From Mytilinidion resinicola (lineage: Eukaryota; Ascomycota; Dothideomycetes; Mytilinidiales; Mytilinidiaceae), in assembly GCF_010093595.1 (NCBI RefSeq), contig NW_022985442.1, forward strand, positions 324,046 through 388,045: 64,000 bases of DNA, given 5' to 3'. This document shows, in pieces, positions 55,268 to 64,000 of the stretch (position 1 is its first letter; every line of letters begins with the position of its first letter). The notes under the pieces were generated by a model, which was not told the origin of the DNA, ran no database searches, and saw nothing but the letters and a program-made list of their open reading frames with translations. The position numbers were made by a program, and so were the translations under genes.

Positions 55268-55820
55268 GTGGGCGAGGGGGTGCGTATATACCATGATGCG
55301 GGTTTTGTTGGGTTGGAGGGCTTTTGTACGGGGACTGTCTTGGCTGCCCTTTGGGGTTGGATGGGGAACGGGCATGGGTTGGAAGGGTTGGCAAGGATTC
55401 GGGGAGGGCCCGGGCTGGCTTGTATACTAGCTAGATGCGATTGATGAATGACTGGGTTTATTGAAGCGGGTACTGTGCAGTTTTGTTAGATACCATCGAA
55501 TTGTGTTTTCGGAAACTGAGTTGATGATGGGTTCAACTCACGTGATGGATAAGAACTATTCTTCACCCATTCTTCACAGTGATAGGGTAACGCATTGTCC
55601 AAAGCCTTCGCAATAGTATTTCGGTTCAACAATCGTCTCGCACCATAACAATCTAAACATTCAACTCGAGATACTCATTGTGGTGTTACCCCTAACCACA
55701 CGTCAGGTCCCCACCGACCCAGTTATTCCTGCCTTCCATTCAACCCAACCTCCCTCCATCAACCTCCGACCTCAACTTTCTACCAACAACCAGCAATACA
55801 CCCCAATCTCCTATAACACA
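55268..55820. promoter_or_regulatory. Spacer upstream of the dynactin p27 gene
   Basis: 550 bp. CAACTCACGTGATGG at about 55535 includes a TCACGTGA box. No gene seen. Confidence 0.4.
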
Positions 55821-56544
55821 ATGTCCGCCACCCTCACCCCGGCGCCCCCAAAACCCCGCCCCACCCCCTCCAAACGCGCCTCTACCGCGCTCCCGCGCCC
55901 GCCCGCCCTCACCGTCGACCCCAGCGCGCTGATCGCGCAGCATGCCGCCCTCGCGGGCCCGCACCCGATCCTGGTCGCCGCGAACGTCGTGCTGCACCCG
56001 CACGCGCGCATCAGCAGCCTGCACGGCAAGGTGCTGCTCGGGGAGGGGGTGTGCGTGGCGGAGCGGGCGGTTGTGGGCGTGCAGGGCGCCGTTGTCGGGG
56101 CGAGCGTGGGCGGGATGGGCGCGGGCGGCGGGGTGGTGGTGGGGAATGGGGTGTGCATCGAGACGGGGGCGGTGGTGGAGGCGGGGGAGGTGGGGGAGGG
56201 GACGGTTGTGGAGGCCGGGGGGAGGGTGGGGAGGGGGTGTGTGGTTGGGAAGGTATGTTGAAGTTCCCCCGTCGACGTGTTGGGGTTTTGGGAGGGCTTG
56301 GGGATTGGGATTGGGATTGGGGCTAATGCGAGGGCAGTTTTGCACGATTACGGCGGCGAGTGTTGTTCCGCCTGATACGGAGATTCCGGATTTTACGGTT
56401 GTGTATGGCATGGGGCTGCGGAGGGTGGATACGACGCTGAAGGAGAGGGTGGAGTTGCAGGAGATGAGGTTGTTGATGCATGCGAAGCAGATTGAGGTGT
56501 TTAAGAAGTTGATTCCGAATAATGTGGGGAAGTGGATGGGGTGA
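55821..56544 (+). CDS. Dynactin subunit 6 (p27), left-handed beta-helix protein
   Basis: Pointed-end subunit of dynactin. Exons 55821-56252 and 56338-56544 (GTATGT..GGCAG), 212 aa. After a Pro-rich head, residues 40-145 form hexapeptide repeats ([IV]GxGxxV type: VLLGEGVCVAERAVVG, VVVGNGVCIETGAVVEAG, VVEAGGRVGRGCVVGK). The second exon gives the conserved end FCTITAASVVPPDTEIPDFT and VVYGMGLRRVDT, followed by a C-terminal helix. Exon 1 is very GC-rich (55850-56260). Confidence 0.85.
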
Positions 56545-57511
56545 GGGGGATGGAGTGGGTCTCTGGACATGGACAAAAAGGACGAGAGATAGAGTGTAAC
56601 AGAGAGGCATGGAGGCTTGCGTGTCCTACGAGCATATGCACCTGAGGGAAGGGCTATGAGGGTAGAGGAAGATCACAGGAGACAGAAGCATGAGGGCTGT
56701 AGCAGAGACTCTAGGCTGATATCAAGCACTAGAGTGCAGCGTGCAGGCCGTATATGATCCCTACACCATCATAGTCTGCCGGACGAGGTCTAAGTCACGA
56801 TTCTATTAGACTACTTGCGAGCTGCTGCACCATCATAAGCATCTTCACGATGATTGTAGAGCTAGCTGAGTCCTTGCTACAGGACGAGTAGAAAGTAAAG
56901 GTGGCTCTCTCGCAATTCCGGTGAGTTGAACTGCCGGTGGCTGAAATCCAAATGCTTCTTGCAAGTCTTATACAAGCCCCGTGGCCTAGTAGTATTGTAA
57001 CTTCTGCTTTCTTAGGAGTTGGCGCTTAAAGATCATACTGCGTCTTCGTGTTCCTTGAAATTCTTTCATTCTCTATTTGCGTATGATATGCGCATTATAA
57101 AATCTGTTTTCTTTGATGTCAAATAACACAGACTTCTTGAAAGCCAGCAAGCGAACTACAGCTTCATTCTACTAAGCTTGCTCGGGTGAATTGAACTATG
57201 TGACAGGCTATTCTGGGGCAGGTTGCGTCGTGTTCAATTCACTGTCACCCTGACCGTTGGTCCTATCACCACTGTCTTTCCTCTTGGAGACTTTGACGCC
57301 AAACTATTGTCTTCAACGCCGGGCTGACGTCGACGTCTCTATACCTCGTCGAAAGCGATATACCCCATCAAATCCTCAACTCTTCAATCTTAACACCAAT
57401 CGAAACCCCACGTCCTTGACCATACACCTCACCCTTAGACGTTCGTGCCCATCAGTAAAAAGTCCCGAACACCGTATAGAATTGGGGCAATAGGAGGGGG
57501 CAGGGGGATAG
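56545..57511. other. Gene-free region before the second TATA/leader cluster
   Basis: Almost 1 kb, no supported gene. GCCCCGTGGCCTAGTAGT at about 56976 resembles a tRNA 5' half but no matching arms follow. Confidence 0.5.
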
Positions 57512-57650
57512 CACGTGTATCGCGTGACTTCTTCCAGATTCCCTGCTATAAAAGCTCAACTCACCACCGTCCACACATCCAAAGATCAGAATACTCCTCC
57601 GGGAGTCTGAATCAAAAGATAAGCGTCGTCTATCTGATGTCCAGCTCTCC
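57512..57650 (+). promoter_or_regulatory. TATA/leader unit D
   Basis: CACGTG at 57512 followed by CGTGAC, TATAAAAG at 57547, the diverged left motif GGGAGTCTGAATCAAAAG at 57601-57618, then 25 nt to GTCCAG at 57639 within GATGTCCAGCTC. The ATG at 57637 is 90 nt from the TATA box. The left arm is weaker than in unit C, so the stem would be short. Confidence 0.5.
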
Positions 57651-57732
57651 TCCAACATCAACTGCTGCTCCCAACGCTGCTATGGGGCTCCCCCAAACCG
57701 ATAATATGATGCTTGTCATCTCTATATCCTGA
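57637..57732 (+). CDS. Candidate 31-aa ORF behind unit D
   Basis: Starts MSSSPPTSTAAPNAAMG and ends MLVISIS. Its MSSS start is shared with units A (MSSSRAE) and C (MSSSGGV) because it overlaps the conserved right arm; beyond that the peptides differ. No family recognised. Confidence 0.22.
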   Translation: MSSSPPTSTAAPNAAMGLPQTDNMMLVISIS

Positions 57733-57989
57733 CAGTTCAGGCTACCACCTTCACGAAGCTTTAGAAAATCTGTTATCCCATACAATGGCTTGAAGCATCA
57801 TTTTCCATCCCTGCTTCATATCATCATTCCTGTCGCTGACACTCCCGGTACACCAGCCCACACTCCCCATCAAGTCGTTCGACGTCGAATGTCGATACTC
57901 CACGTCCCCACCACATCAGAGTGACGTGGCGAAGTTTTTGCTGCATTCTCCATAGCTCGCTCGGAAGGTCGAGTTGACCCACAAATGCT

Positions 57990-58360
57990 CCTCCATATCG
58001 TCGGAGCTGTTGGGTTGTTGATCAAACCCAAACTCTTCGCTGAATGAGAGGATGGCTAGAGGGTTAGGCCTTTTTTATATCACAAAATCTGGAGGTCAGT
58101 GGATCAGCTGTCCATCACGGACTGCGCAGAGGAATAGGCTCTTGATTGGCTCGAGGGACTGTATTTGCGACCTTGTCCCCGCAAACACGTGAGTTTCGTG
58201 ACTTGATTTGCCGCCTCTGGGAACAATGCAGGAGAGATATGGTACGCCTGAGTCGCGTAACATGGCACGTGACAGGACATCTCTCCAAGAATAAAAGCGT
58301 CTCCAGCTCCGACAGCCGTTCTTCCATGCAGCGAGGAGCGTGGAAATCAAACACGACAAA
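57990..58360. promoter_or_regulatory. Head-to-head TATA/leader unit pair E
   Basis: Minus side: TATAAAA at 58079-58073, TTCAGCGAAGAGTTTGGG as in units B and C, GATCAAC, and ATGGAGG at 57996, 83 nt from the TATA box. Plus side: AATAAAA at 58290 and GAGCGTGGAAATCAAACAC at 58338, a diverged form of the left motif. CACGTG boxes at 58186 and 58266 lie between. It has the same layout as pairs B and C, 40 kb away. Confidence 0.5.
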
Positions 58361-58642
58361 GAACAACGAGCGATGGCTTTGGGGTGTTGCAAAAAGTACT
58401 CAAGAGCATCATATGGCTGGGAAGTTTTGGGGGGGGGGAGGGCGGACCATTGGCGGTAATGAGAACATGCTACACGCTGTGCATATGGTAGATCTAGTCT
58501 CAACGTCTGATTGATGATGATACGCCACAGGATAGATGGGAGAAGTTTAGCAGCAAGGGGAAGAGGAACACGATGTAGTGAAGGGACGGATGTCGGCCTG
58601 TGATATCAATGAAGGACGTTGCAATTCATCATCGCTTTCCTT

Positions 58643-58801
58643 CTATGCAACATCATGAAGGCCTTGCGCGACATTTTGACCTCCACCAACTGCAGACCAG
58701 CCATGCAAGAACATGCTTTGATGGTTTTGTAGCCCAAAGCGCACTGATACTATAGGATGGCAGATTTTCGGCTTTGAACTCCCCAAACTGGATTTCTCCA
58801 T
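58643..58801 (-). CDS. Candidate 52-aa ORF behind unit G
   Basis: ATG at 58801 is 87 nt from TATAAAA at 58888-58882. Starts MEKSSLGSSKPKICHPIVS and ends GGGQNVAQGLHDVA. The reading frame is open further upstream but without a better ATG. Not recognised; the fixed TATA-to-ATG distance is the main support. Confidence 0.25.
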   Translation of the reverse strand: MEKSSLGSSKPKICHPIVSVRFGLQNHQSMFLHGWSAVGGGQNVAQGLHDVA

Positions 58802-58890
58802 GTTAGTCCGCCATCTTGGCTTTTGATCAAAAGCCGGGCCTGCCGTGATGAAGAAGAAGCCTGGAACGTAGGCCGGTGTGTTTTTATACT
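58795..58890 (-). promoter_or_regulatory. TATA/leader unit G
   Basis: Minus strand: TATAAAAAC at 58888-58882, then an 18-bp perfect palindrome GGCTTTTGATCAAAAGCC (58835-58818) whose GATCAAAA falls exactly at the distance (57-61 nt) of the GGACATCAAAA motif in units A, B and F, then ATGGAGAAATCCAG at 58801. Confidence 0.5.
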
Positions 58891-58959
58891 CGTAATCCAA
58901 CGCCAAGAGGTTGATGGCACATGACTGGCACATGAGTTTTGAAGAGTACAACGAACGAG

Positions 58960-59534
58960 ATTAGCAGATTTGGGAGTGAATTGTGTCTTGTCCGAGCAAC
59001 ACAATCTGTGTGATGAAGTACTCTGCTCCTACACTATATGCTAAACGTACGGTTGCTGGCCCTATCTAAGTATGCCCAATTGTCGTTGAAGGCTCATAAT
59101 TGAAATCTAGTAGATGACTTCTGCTCTCGTCGTGTCCAGCATACTGTAGATGCCGGCGAGGGTAGGAGCTTCGCATCGATGCCATTTTCAGTTTTTGCAA
59201 GTTGGAATGGATTGAGTATGATGAGATTCTTCATTTTATTCTGGAGTGCTAGAAAAGGACTAACACGATGAAGCAATGGCGAATTCATGCAGGACATGAA
59301 CAACTAACTTGAAACCGATAGCTTCATTACCATACGCAGCTATATAATACCTCCAAGGGCTGACGAATGTGTTGAGGTATGAATGGAAAGGGCTGAGATG
59401 GTCCCACGTAGTTCAGAAGTGGCAGTGCTTCGGCTAGACCTACCGTACGGCGCTCGGGGGTTTGAGGCGGCAGTCTTACGGCCCCAGATTAGAACTAGGT
59501 CGCTGACTATGTAATACCGTTCTTTCCTCGCTAT
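58960..59534. other. Spacer before the Zn2Cys6 gene
   Basis: No supported gene. TATATAATACC at about 59341 is a possible TATA box facing the Zn2Cys6 gene. Otherwise nothing seen. Confidence 0.4.
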
Positions 59535-61234
59535 ATGTTCAATGTCGTTCTGATTACCATGGTCGGCGTTGGAGGTCGTTCAAAGGCGTGTGCAGCCTGT
59601 CGTCGGCGTCGTGTAAAATGTGGTGAGTAACATCATCGTCTTCCCTGGGTAGTTGAGCCTCAGACTTCATTCTCTTCTGGCTTTCGATCGCTGATGGTCC
59701 CTCCAGACGAGAGAAAACCAAAGTGCCTGCGATGCGTCAAAGGCAATTACGATTGTGGTGGATACCGCGAGATGCGCTTCATCCAGTTTGGAGAGGCTTT
59801 GAGTCAGCCAGAGAATGCAGCCGCTTCCAGCACCGATAGCAATAACGCTGGTGATCAGGCTCTTGCACTTCGCCAAGCGTCTGACACGACCAGCAAACAC
59901 CAAGTCCATTCTCTCTCATTGTCATTATGTCCTATTCCAAGCATTTCTTCATTCCAGGACGATATATGCGTTACGTATACCTTGACGCATCTCTTAAACG
60001 GAGCCTCCTACGACGGCAAAACGCGAGCCCCATCTCACCACTGGTCAGATGAACCACTAGCGAACACATGCTTTCTCTCTCTTGCTACGACTTACTTTGG
60101 GAGCCAGCATAGAGAGGAAAGATTAGTTAAGAAGGGCCTGCAGTTATATGGAGTAGCTTTGAGAGAGTTGCACACAGCACTGGCAGACGCTCATCAATGT
60201 CAAACCCGCAACGTGCTCGACTCCGTTGTTACTCTAAACTTTCTTGAGGTAACTGTGTTGCGCCTTGGCCTCGCCAAACCATACTTATGAAGGAGGAGTC
60301 GCGTGTCGCTAACCACCCTCAGTTCCTTATATCGGACAATCCAGACGGATGGCTAGGTCATTCATCAGGACTCGAGCGTCTTTTCGAATTACGAGGACCG
60401 GAATCCTTTCAAACAACTCCAGAGCGACTTATCTTGGAGCAGTCGCGGCCCGGTATCATCTTCGCTTCGCTTGCTTTACGTAAATCGACGATTCTCTCGT
60501 CTCCAGAGTGGAAAATGGTACCGTGGGCTGTACATCAAGAGAAGAAGTCATCGATGCAATTTCTCGTGGATATCCTTGCCGACTGCCCATATCTCTATAT
60601 GGTAAAAGAAGAGATTACTTCAAGCGGCGGTATCCTTCTAGAGTTGAGCGCTGCCCAACATATCGTAAATAAGGTTTCTGAGATCTTGAAGAAGCTTGAG
60701 TCGTGGAAGATTCAGTGGGATTCAGAACATGGAAATGCTTGTTTTGAAGTTGCTGCTCCTCAAACTGGCCCTGTCTATCACAACCCTGATGGAGAAACCA
60801 TGTCAGTTTGGTCTACGATTCTGCATTATGAATCACTATCGGCGGCGAATGAGACCACGCTATACAACGCCATCCTTATCTTACTACTGAAGCTTGCCCA
60901 AGACTTACTGCTCTTCACGGATGACCCGAACTTTGGCGGCGATCTCATTGCGTCTCGAATGTATGCTGCTGGGATCGAGATATGCCGTAGTGTCGAGTAT
61001 CATCTTCTTCACTATCAAGTTGGTGTCGGAAGCTTCTATGTTCTCTTCCCATTACGTATGGCTTGGCAAGCAGTTGGCCGCAGCAATTCTTGTATAGGCC
61101 TGTGGCTTGAACACCTCTTGCAGAGGATTGCTTTTGGCGTGCCTGTAGGCAATTGTACAGTGGCAGGAAAATGGGCAGTTGCTAGCTATCTTCTAAAGGA
61201 CTTTGCTAATATTAAGGGAACAGAAGGTTTTTGA
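59535..61234 (+). CDS. Zn2Cys6 fungal transcription factor
   Basis: Exons 59535-59622, 59707-60248 and 60323-61234; 513 aa (505 if the in-frame ATG at 59559 is used). The splice of exons 1 and 2 completes CAACRRRRVKC-DERKPKCLRCVKGNYDC, the CX2CX6CX6CX2CX6C binuclear zinc cluster of Gal4-type factors. The rest matches the fungal-specific regulatory region only loosely (GWLGHSSGLERLFELRGPES is typical of this group). Target genes unknown; no biosynthetic cluster is next to it. Confidence 0.88.
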
Positions 61235-61270
61235 CATTTTTCCACTGTCCAATAACTCGACAACGACTTT

Positions 61271-62761
61271 TCATGATCTCAGGTCGGTCACAACGATCCA
61301 TTTCAGTTTCTTCGTCTTCTTGCTGGCTTTCTCGTCCTTCTCCTGTTGCTTCTTGCTCTGTTTTGGCTTTGGTGTATGGTACGCTTGGTACGCTTGGTAC
61401 GCTTGGTCCACTGTCCCATCCCCGTATCCGTTCGTCTTCGACTGCTTCTTCTCATACTGACGTAAGAGCTTCTTTCTCTTCTTCTCAGCTTTAGCAATTT
61501 CTTTGCGCCTGTCTTCCTCAATCTCCCCAGCCTTCTTCGGCCCCTTACCAAGTGTCTTCTTCTGCGCCTTTAGATCTATCTGTTGTATCTCCAGCTCTAG
61601 CGTATATAGTTTGCGCTCGATCTTATCGTTCCGAGTGGCTTTGCCACTGTCGCTGGAATCTGAACTAGATGAGCGTGAACTCGAGTTTGACTTTCGACGA
61701 TCTTTTGCTGCCTTCTTCTGGTTCTTGGCAATGGTGGCCTGAATCTGCCTTGCGCTGAGCTTGTCGAGTACGTTCGTGGGGGCAGCAGGAGGTGGGACTT
61801 CGAAAGTAAGCGGAGACACATGCGGTGCTAGAGCCTGTAGACGGCGTTCTCGGATAGTGGTAGCATCCGAATTGAGGTCTAAAGGCCTGTAGATCCAAGG
61901 TCAGTGCTAGAATCCTCGAGTCGATATCTAATACCGGCGAACGAGAAGACTTACGAGAGAGTAGGCGCATTAGCAGGGTACCCGACAAGCGCAGCCAGCT
62001 CCTCGTCGCTAACCAGCGAAGCCTTCAAAGCTCGCGGACCGAAGTACTCCTTGTTGACCCTCTCCATGAACATCTTCGTCCTCGTTATCGTCACGGCTGC
62101 GGTGCCTGCTCCAGCAGCGAGGCCGATGCCAGCGCTAGCTGCTTGCGCCCAATGATGCGGACTGTGAGGTTCATTAGCCTTGTTTCACGCCATCGTATGG
62201 GGCCAGCAAACTCACACAAACCCAATACCTTGCCCAACAACATTCAGAGCCTGCAGCGGCGCCGGTGCTGCCTGCGCGATCGCCAACGCATCGATGAAGG
62301 CGACGAAGTGCTCAAGCTGGACATGGTGGCTCTGGAGCGCGTAGCTGTAGGCCCGCGTGAACGGCATGGGGCGGCCTAGGCGGGGGATGTCGACCTGTGG
62401 GATTGCTACTGGCTTCTAAGGGCTCAATGGTCAGTGAAGCGACAGTTGTGGTGGAGATAGTACTAACGGCGAGCAGAGGCATGTGCGATAGAGGCGTGTT
62501 TGGGCGAGGAGGGAGCCAGGATAGCTTTTGGGCTACTATTTCCTCATCGGAAGCCTCGATGACGGATTCCTCTGCTGGAGTGTTCTTCGTATTCGTTGCT
62601 CCTGCACTCGACTGATGTTGGGAGTATGCTGGGTTGCTGGCATGATACTGCTCTAGCGTTGCTTCTAAAGTACTCCCGCGAGAGGCGGCATAGTAGCTGG
62701 GTGGTAGCTCTGAAGAGCTTATCACGGGAGCACTACCATATGGGTAAGCTTGGTCGGACAT
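61271..62761 (-). CDS. Conserved fungal protein of unknown function with Lys-rich coiled C-terminus
   Basis: Exons 62761-62468, 62412-62216, 62161-61955 and 61886-61271; 437 aa, all junctions in frame. The N-terminal 110 residues are disordered (Ser/Tyr-rich). The central conserved block runs PQVDIPRLGRPMPFTRAY, HHVQLEHFVAFIDALAIAQA, HHWAQAASAGIGLAAGAG and FMERVNKEYFGPRALKASL, with an Ala/Gly-rich helix that may enter a membrane. The last 180 residues are highly charged and coiled (KNQKKAAKDRRK, KAEKKRKKLLRQYEKKQSK) with a YQAYQAY repeat. I recognise the central block as widespread in fungi but know no function. Confidence 0.75.
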
Positions 62762-63684
62762 GATGCGAACCGTTCATGTTCAATGCGAGGGAAAGAAAAG
62801 CCAAAGGGTCGATAAACGATGAATGATGAAGTATAAGCAGTGGAGGGAGGCTTTGCGACGTTGATAAATTTGTCTCAATGCATAGAAGGAAGTAGATCCG
62901 GGAAGACCAGCCTTATACTATTCATCCCATGTTCGATGCACTGCCCTCGTTCTTCATCACCCTCACTGGCTTTGATGATCTGATCGCAGAATGCACTGAA
63001 GGGGGCTTAGTGCCTTGCGGAATCGGAAGCTGATTCTCTTTATCTCGCGTTTGGTAGGCCGTCTAAGCACTCTGGCTATTTACTGTTTCAGGGAGCACCA
63101 GAGGCAGTGCCGTTCGGGGGTTAGCGTTCGTCCCAATTAGGTCCATTTTTCGACGCTTACCTTTCGACGTCATGGCGTGTGCACGTCCCCTCACCGTTTA
63201 TCAACGCGTACGATGTACATGTCATCAACTAAGAGCTGTGCAAACGGTGGTCCCTGGTTCTTCTGGACCTCTGGAAGATTTGGTGTCCACACTATCTTGA
63301 TCTCGTCCTTCTTACTGTATCAGCTCTCCCAGAGCGGGGACAGCCTGACAACTTGAAGGACTAGCGAGTATTCGAATTACAGTATCCAAAATTTATGGAG
63401 GGTTGCGAGAGGTTGGGATCCTAGTAAGAACCAAGCGGACAAACTCTCATACTATCAAATCTCTAGCAGAGAAGAAAACAATGTATTAGTGGAGAAAGAT
63501 AGACTTTACATAGTAAGAGAAATCTCAAATTTCAACCTTTCTGCTTATTCAATTTTACAACGGGGTACATATCCTGATCAAGTTGCTTGTTCTCAGATTA
63601 CTAACTTATCTCATCCAACTCAAGAAAATATTCCACCTTGCGCCCGATTCCCTTTGCTAAAACTTCTTCCAACAGCCTAGGCGC
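62762..63684. other. Spacer with an AT-rich insert
   Basis: 920 bp. The first part is the promoter of the minus-strand conserved gene. From about 63365 to 63650 base composition becomes clearly AT-richer than the flanks; a 63-codon plus-strand frame (63489-63680) reads KDRLYIVREISNFNLSAYS but no family is recognised. Confidence 0.5.
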
Positions 63685-64000
63685 TTAGAGCACAGCGACA
63701 ACACCCGCGAAACCTGCCAGGATTCCTGCTGCGGCCGCAAAAGCTGTCTGCTGGGCCGCTGCACCTGTGCTCGCAGAGTTGCTTCCCGACGCAGTCGCCG
63801 CGTTCGCTGCAGTCGCAGCACTTCCTGACTGTGACGTCGCAGCACCAGACTTCAACGTCGCGGCACTTTCTGACTTCGCCGTCGCGCCACAACTCGCCAG
63901 GCTGAGCAACGCGGTATTGCTCGCCACGACAGTCGGCAGACTCATAGTCGCCGCATACGGACACGCCGTCTTGTACGCCGACTCCCAGCTCTCCAGCTTC
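63685..64000 (-). CDS. C-terminal part of a Ser/Ala-rich, probably GPI-anchored surface protein
   Basis: Open frame entering from the right edge (KLESWESAYKTACPYAAT) to TAG at 63685. After ALLSLASCG a Ser/Ala/Thr-rich stretch follows (SGAATSQSGSAATAANAATA), then TGAAAQQTAFAAAAGILAGF and a hydrophobic end (AGVVAVL), the pattern of a GPI attachment signal. The N-terminal domain is outside the window, so the family cannot be named. The 5' end is missing. Confidence 0.6.
   Translation of the reverse strand, partial: KLESWESAYKTACPYAATMSLPTVVASNTALLSLASCGATAKSESAATLKSGAATSQSGSAATAANAATASGSNSASTGAAAQQTAFAAAAGILAGFAGVVAVL

Noticed and set aside
54773..55375. 200-codon minus-strand frame
   Set aside because: Opposite of an acidic plus-strand frame with better codon character; Leu/Pro/Arg composition is typical of a shadow.
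55740..56576. 278-codon minus-strand frame rich in Pro/His
   Set aside because: Antisense of the GC-rich dynactin p27 exon; no motif.

Overview
The window is nuclear DNA from a filamentous ascomycete (Pezizomycotina; Dothideomycetes is my best guess, not proven). The reasons are the many intron-containing genes with short GT-AG introns of about 45-80 bp, a WetA conidiation regulator, a class III chitin synthase, a NACHT-ankyrin NLR-like protein, a secreted sedolisin and a GH20 hexosaminidase, and repeat-derived sequence carrying C-to-T type stop codons like those left by RIP. Gene density is moderate, genes lie on both strands, and there are no operons. I found no convincing tRNA or rRNA gene.

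Layout. 0-7.3 kb: sedolisin protease (cut by the left edge), a repeat-rich gap, exosome subunit Rrp4 with an unusual N-terminal extension, and a phospholipase D-like protein with a palindrome-filled intron. 7.4-9.45 kb: two related terminal-inverted-repeat elements, back to back at a shared poly-T target; the second carries a decayed AT-hook ORF. 10.2-16.5 kb: NACHT-ankyrin protein and GH20 hexosaminidase. 16.9-19.3 kb: a gene-poor cluster of TATA-box/leader units. 19.6-30 kb: DUF218 protein, class III chitin synthase, cupin protein, Ilv5. 30-38.6 kb: Ubc12, Rib7, an aminoglycoside-phosphotransferase-like kinase, WetA, and an Sdh5/SDHAF2 assembly factor. 38.8-50.1 kb: a decayed membrane-protein gene, an SDR dehydrogenase, a CX2CX6C protein, a p24/Erv25 cargo receptor, an ENA-type ATPase pseudogene and Vps60. 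51.4-56.5 kb: a SAPS-domain Sit4-associated protein and dynactin p27. 57.5-59 kb: a second cluster of TATA/leader units. 59.5-64 kb: a Zn2Cys6 regulator, a conserved protein of unknown function, and the end of a Ser/Ala-rich, probably GPI-anchored protein.

Most genes are unlinked housekeeping genes (RNA decay, cell wall, branched-chain amino acid and riboflavin synthesis, neddylation, ESCRT, dynein and vesicle traffic). The most unusual signal is a family of about ten promoter-leader units in two clusters about 40 kb apart, plus one isolated copy at 9.5 kb. A TATA box is followed at nearly constant distance by a GGACATCAAAA-like motif. In the best copies, an inverted copy lies 25 nt further on and overlaps a candidate ATG 79-90 nt from the TATA box. 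Three loci are head-to-head pairs over CACGTG boxes. The ORFs behind these leaders are very short and not alike, so the units may be short-peptide genes, noncoding RNA genes, or a decaying family sharing one control module.
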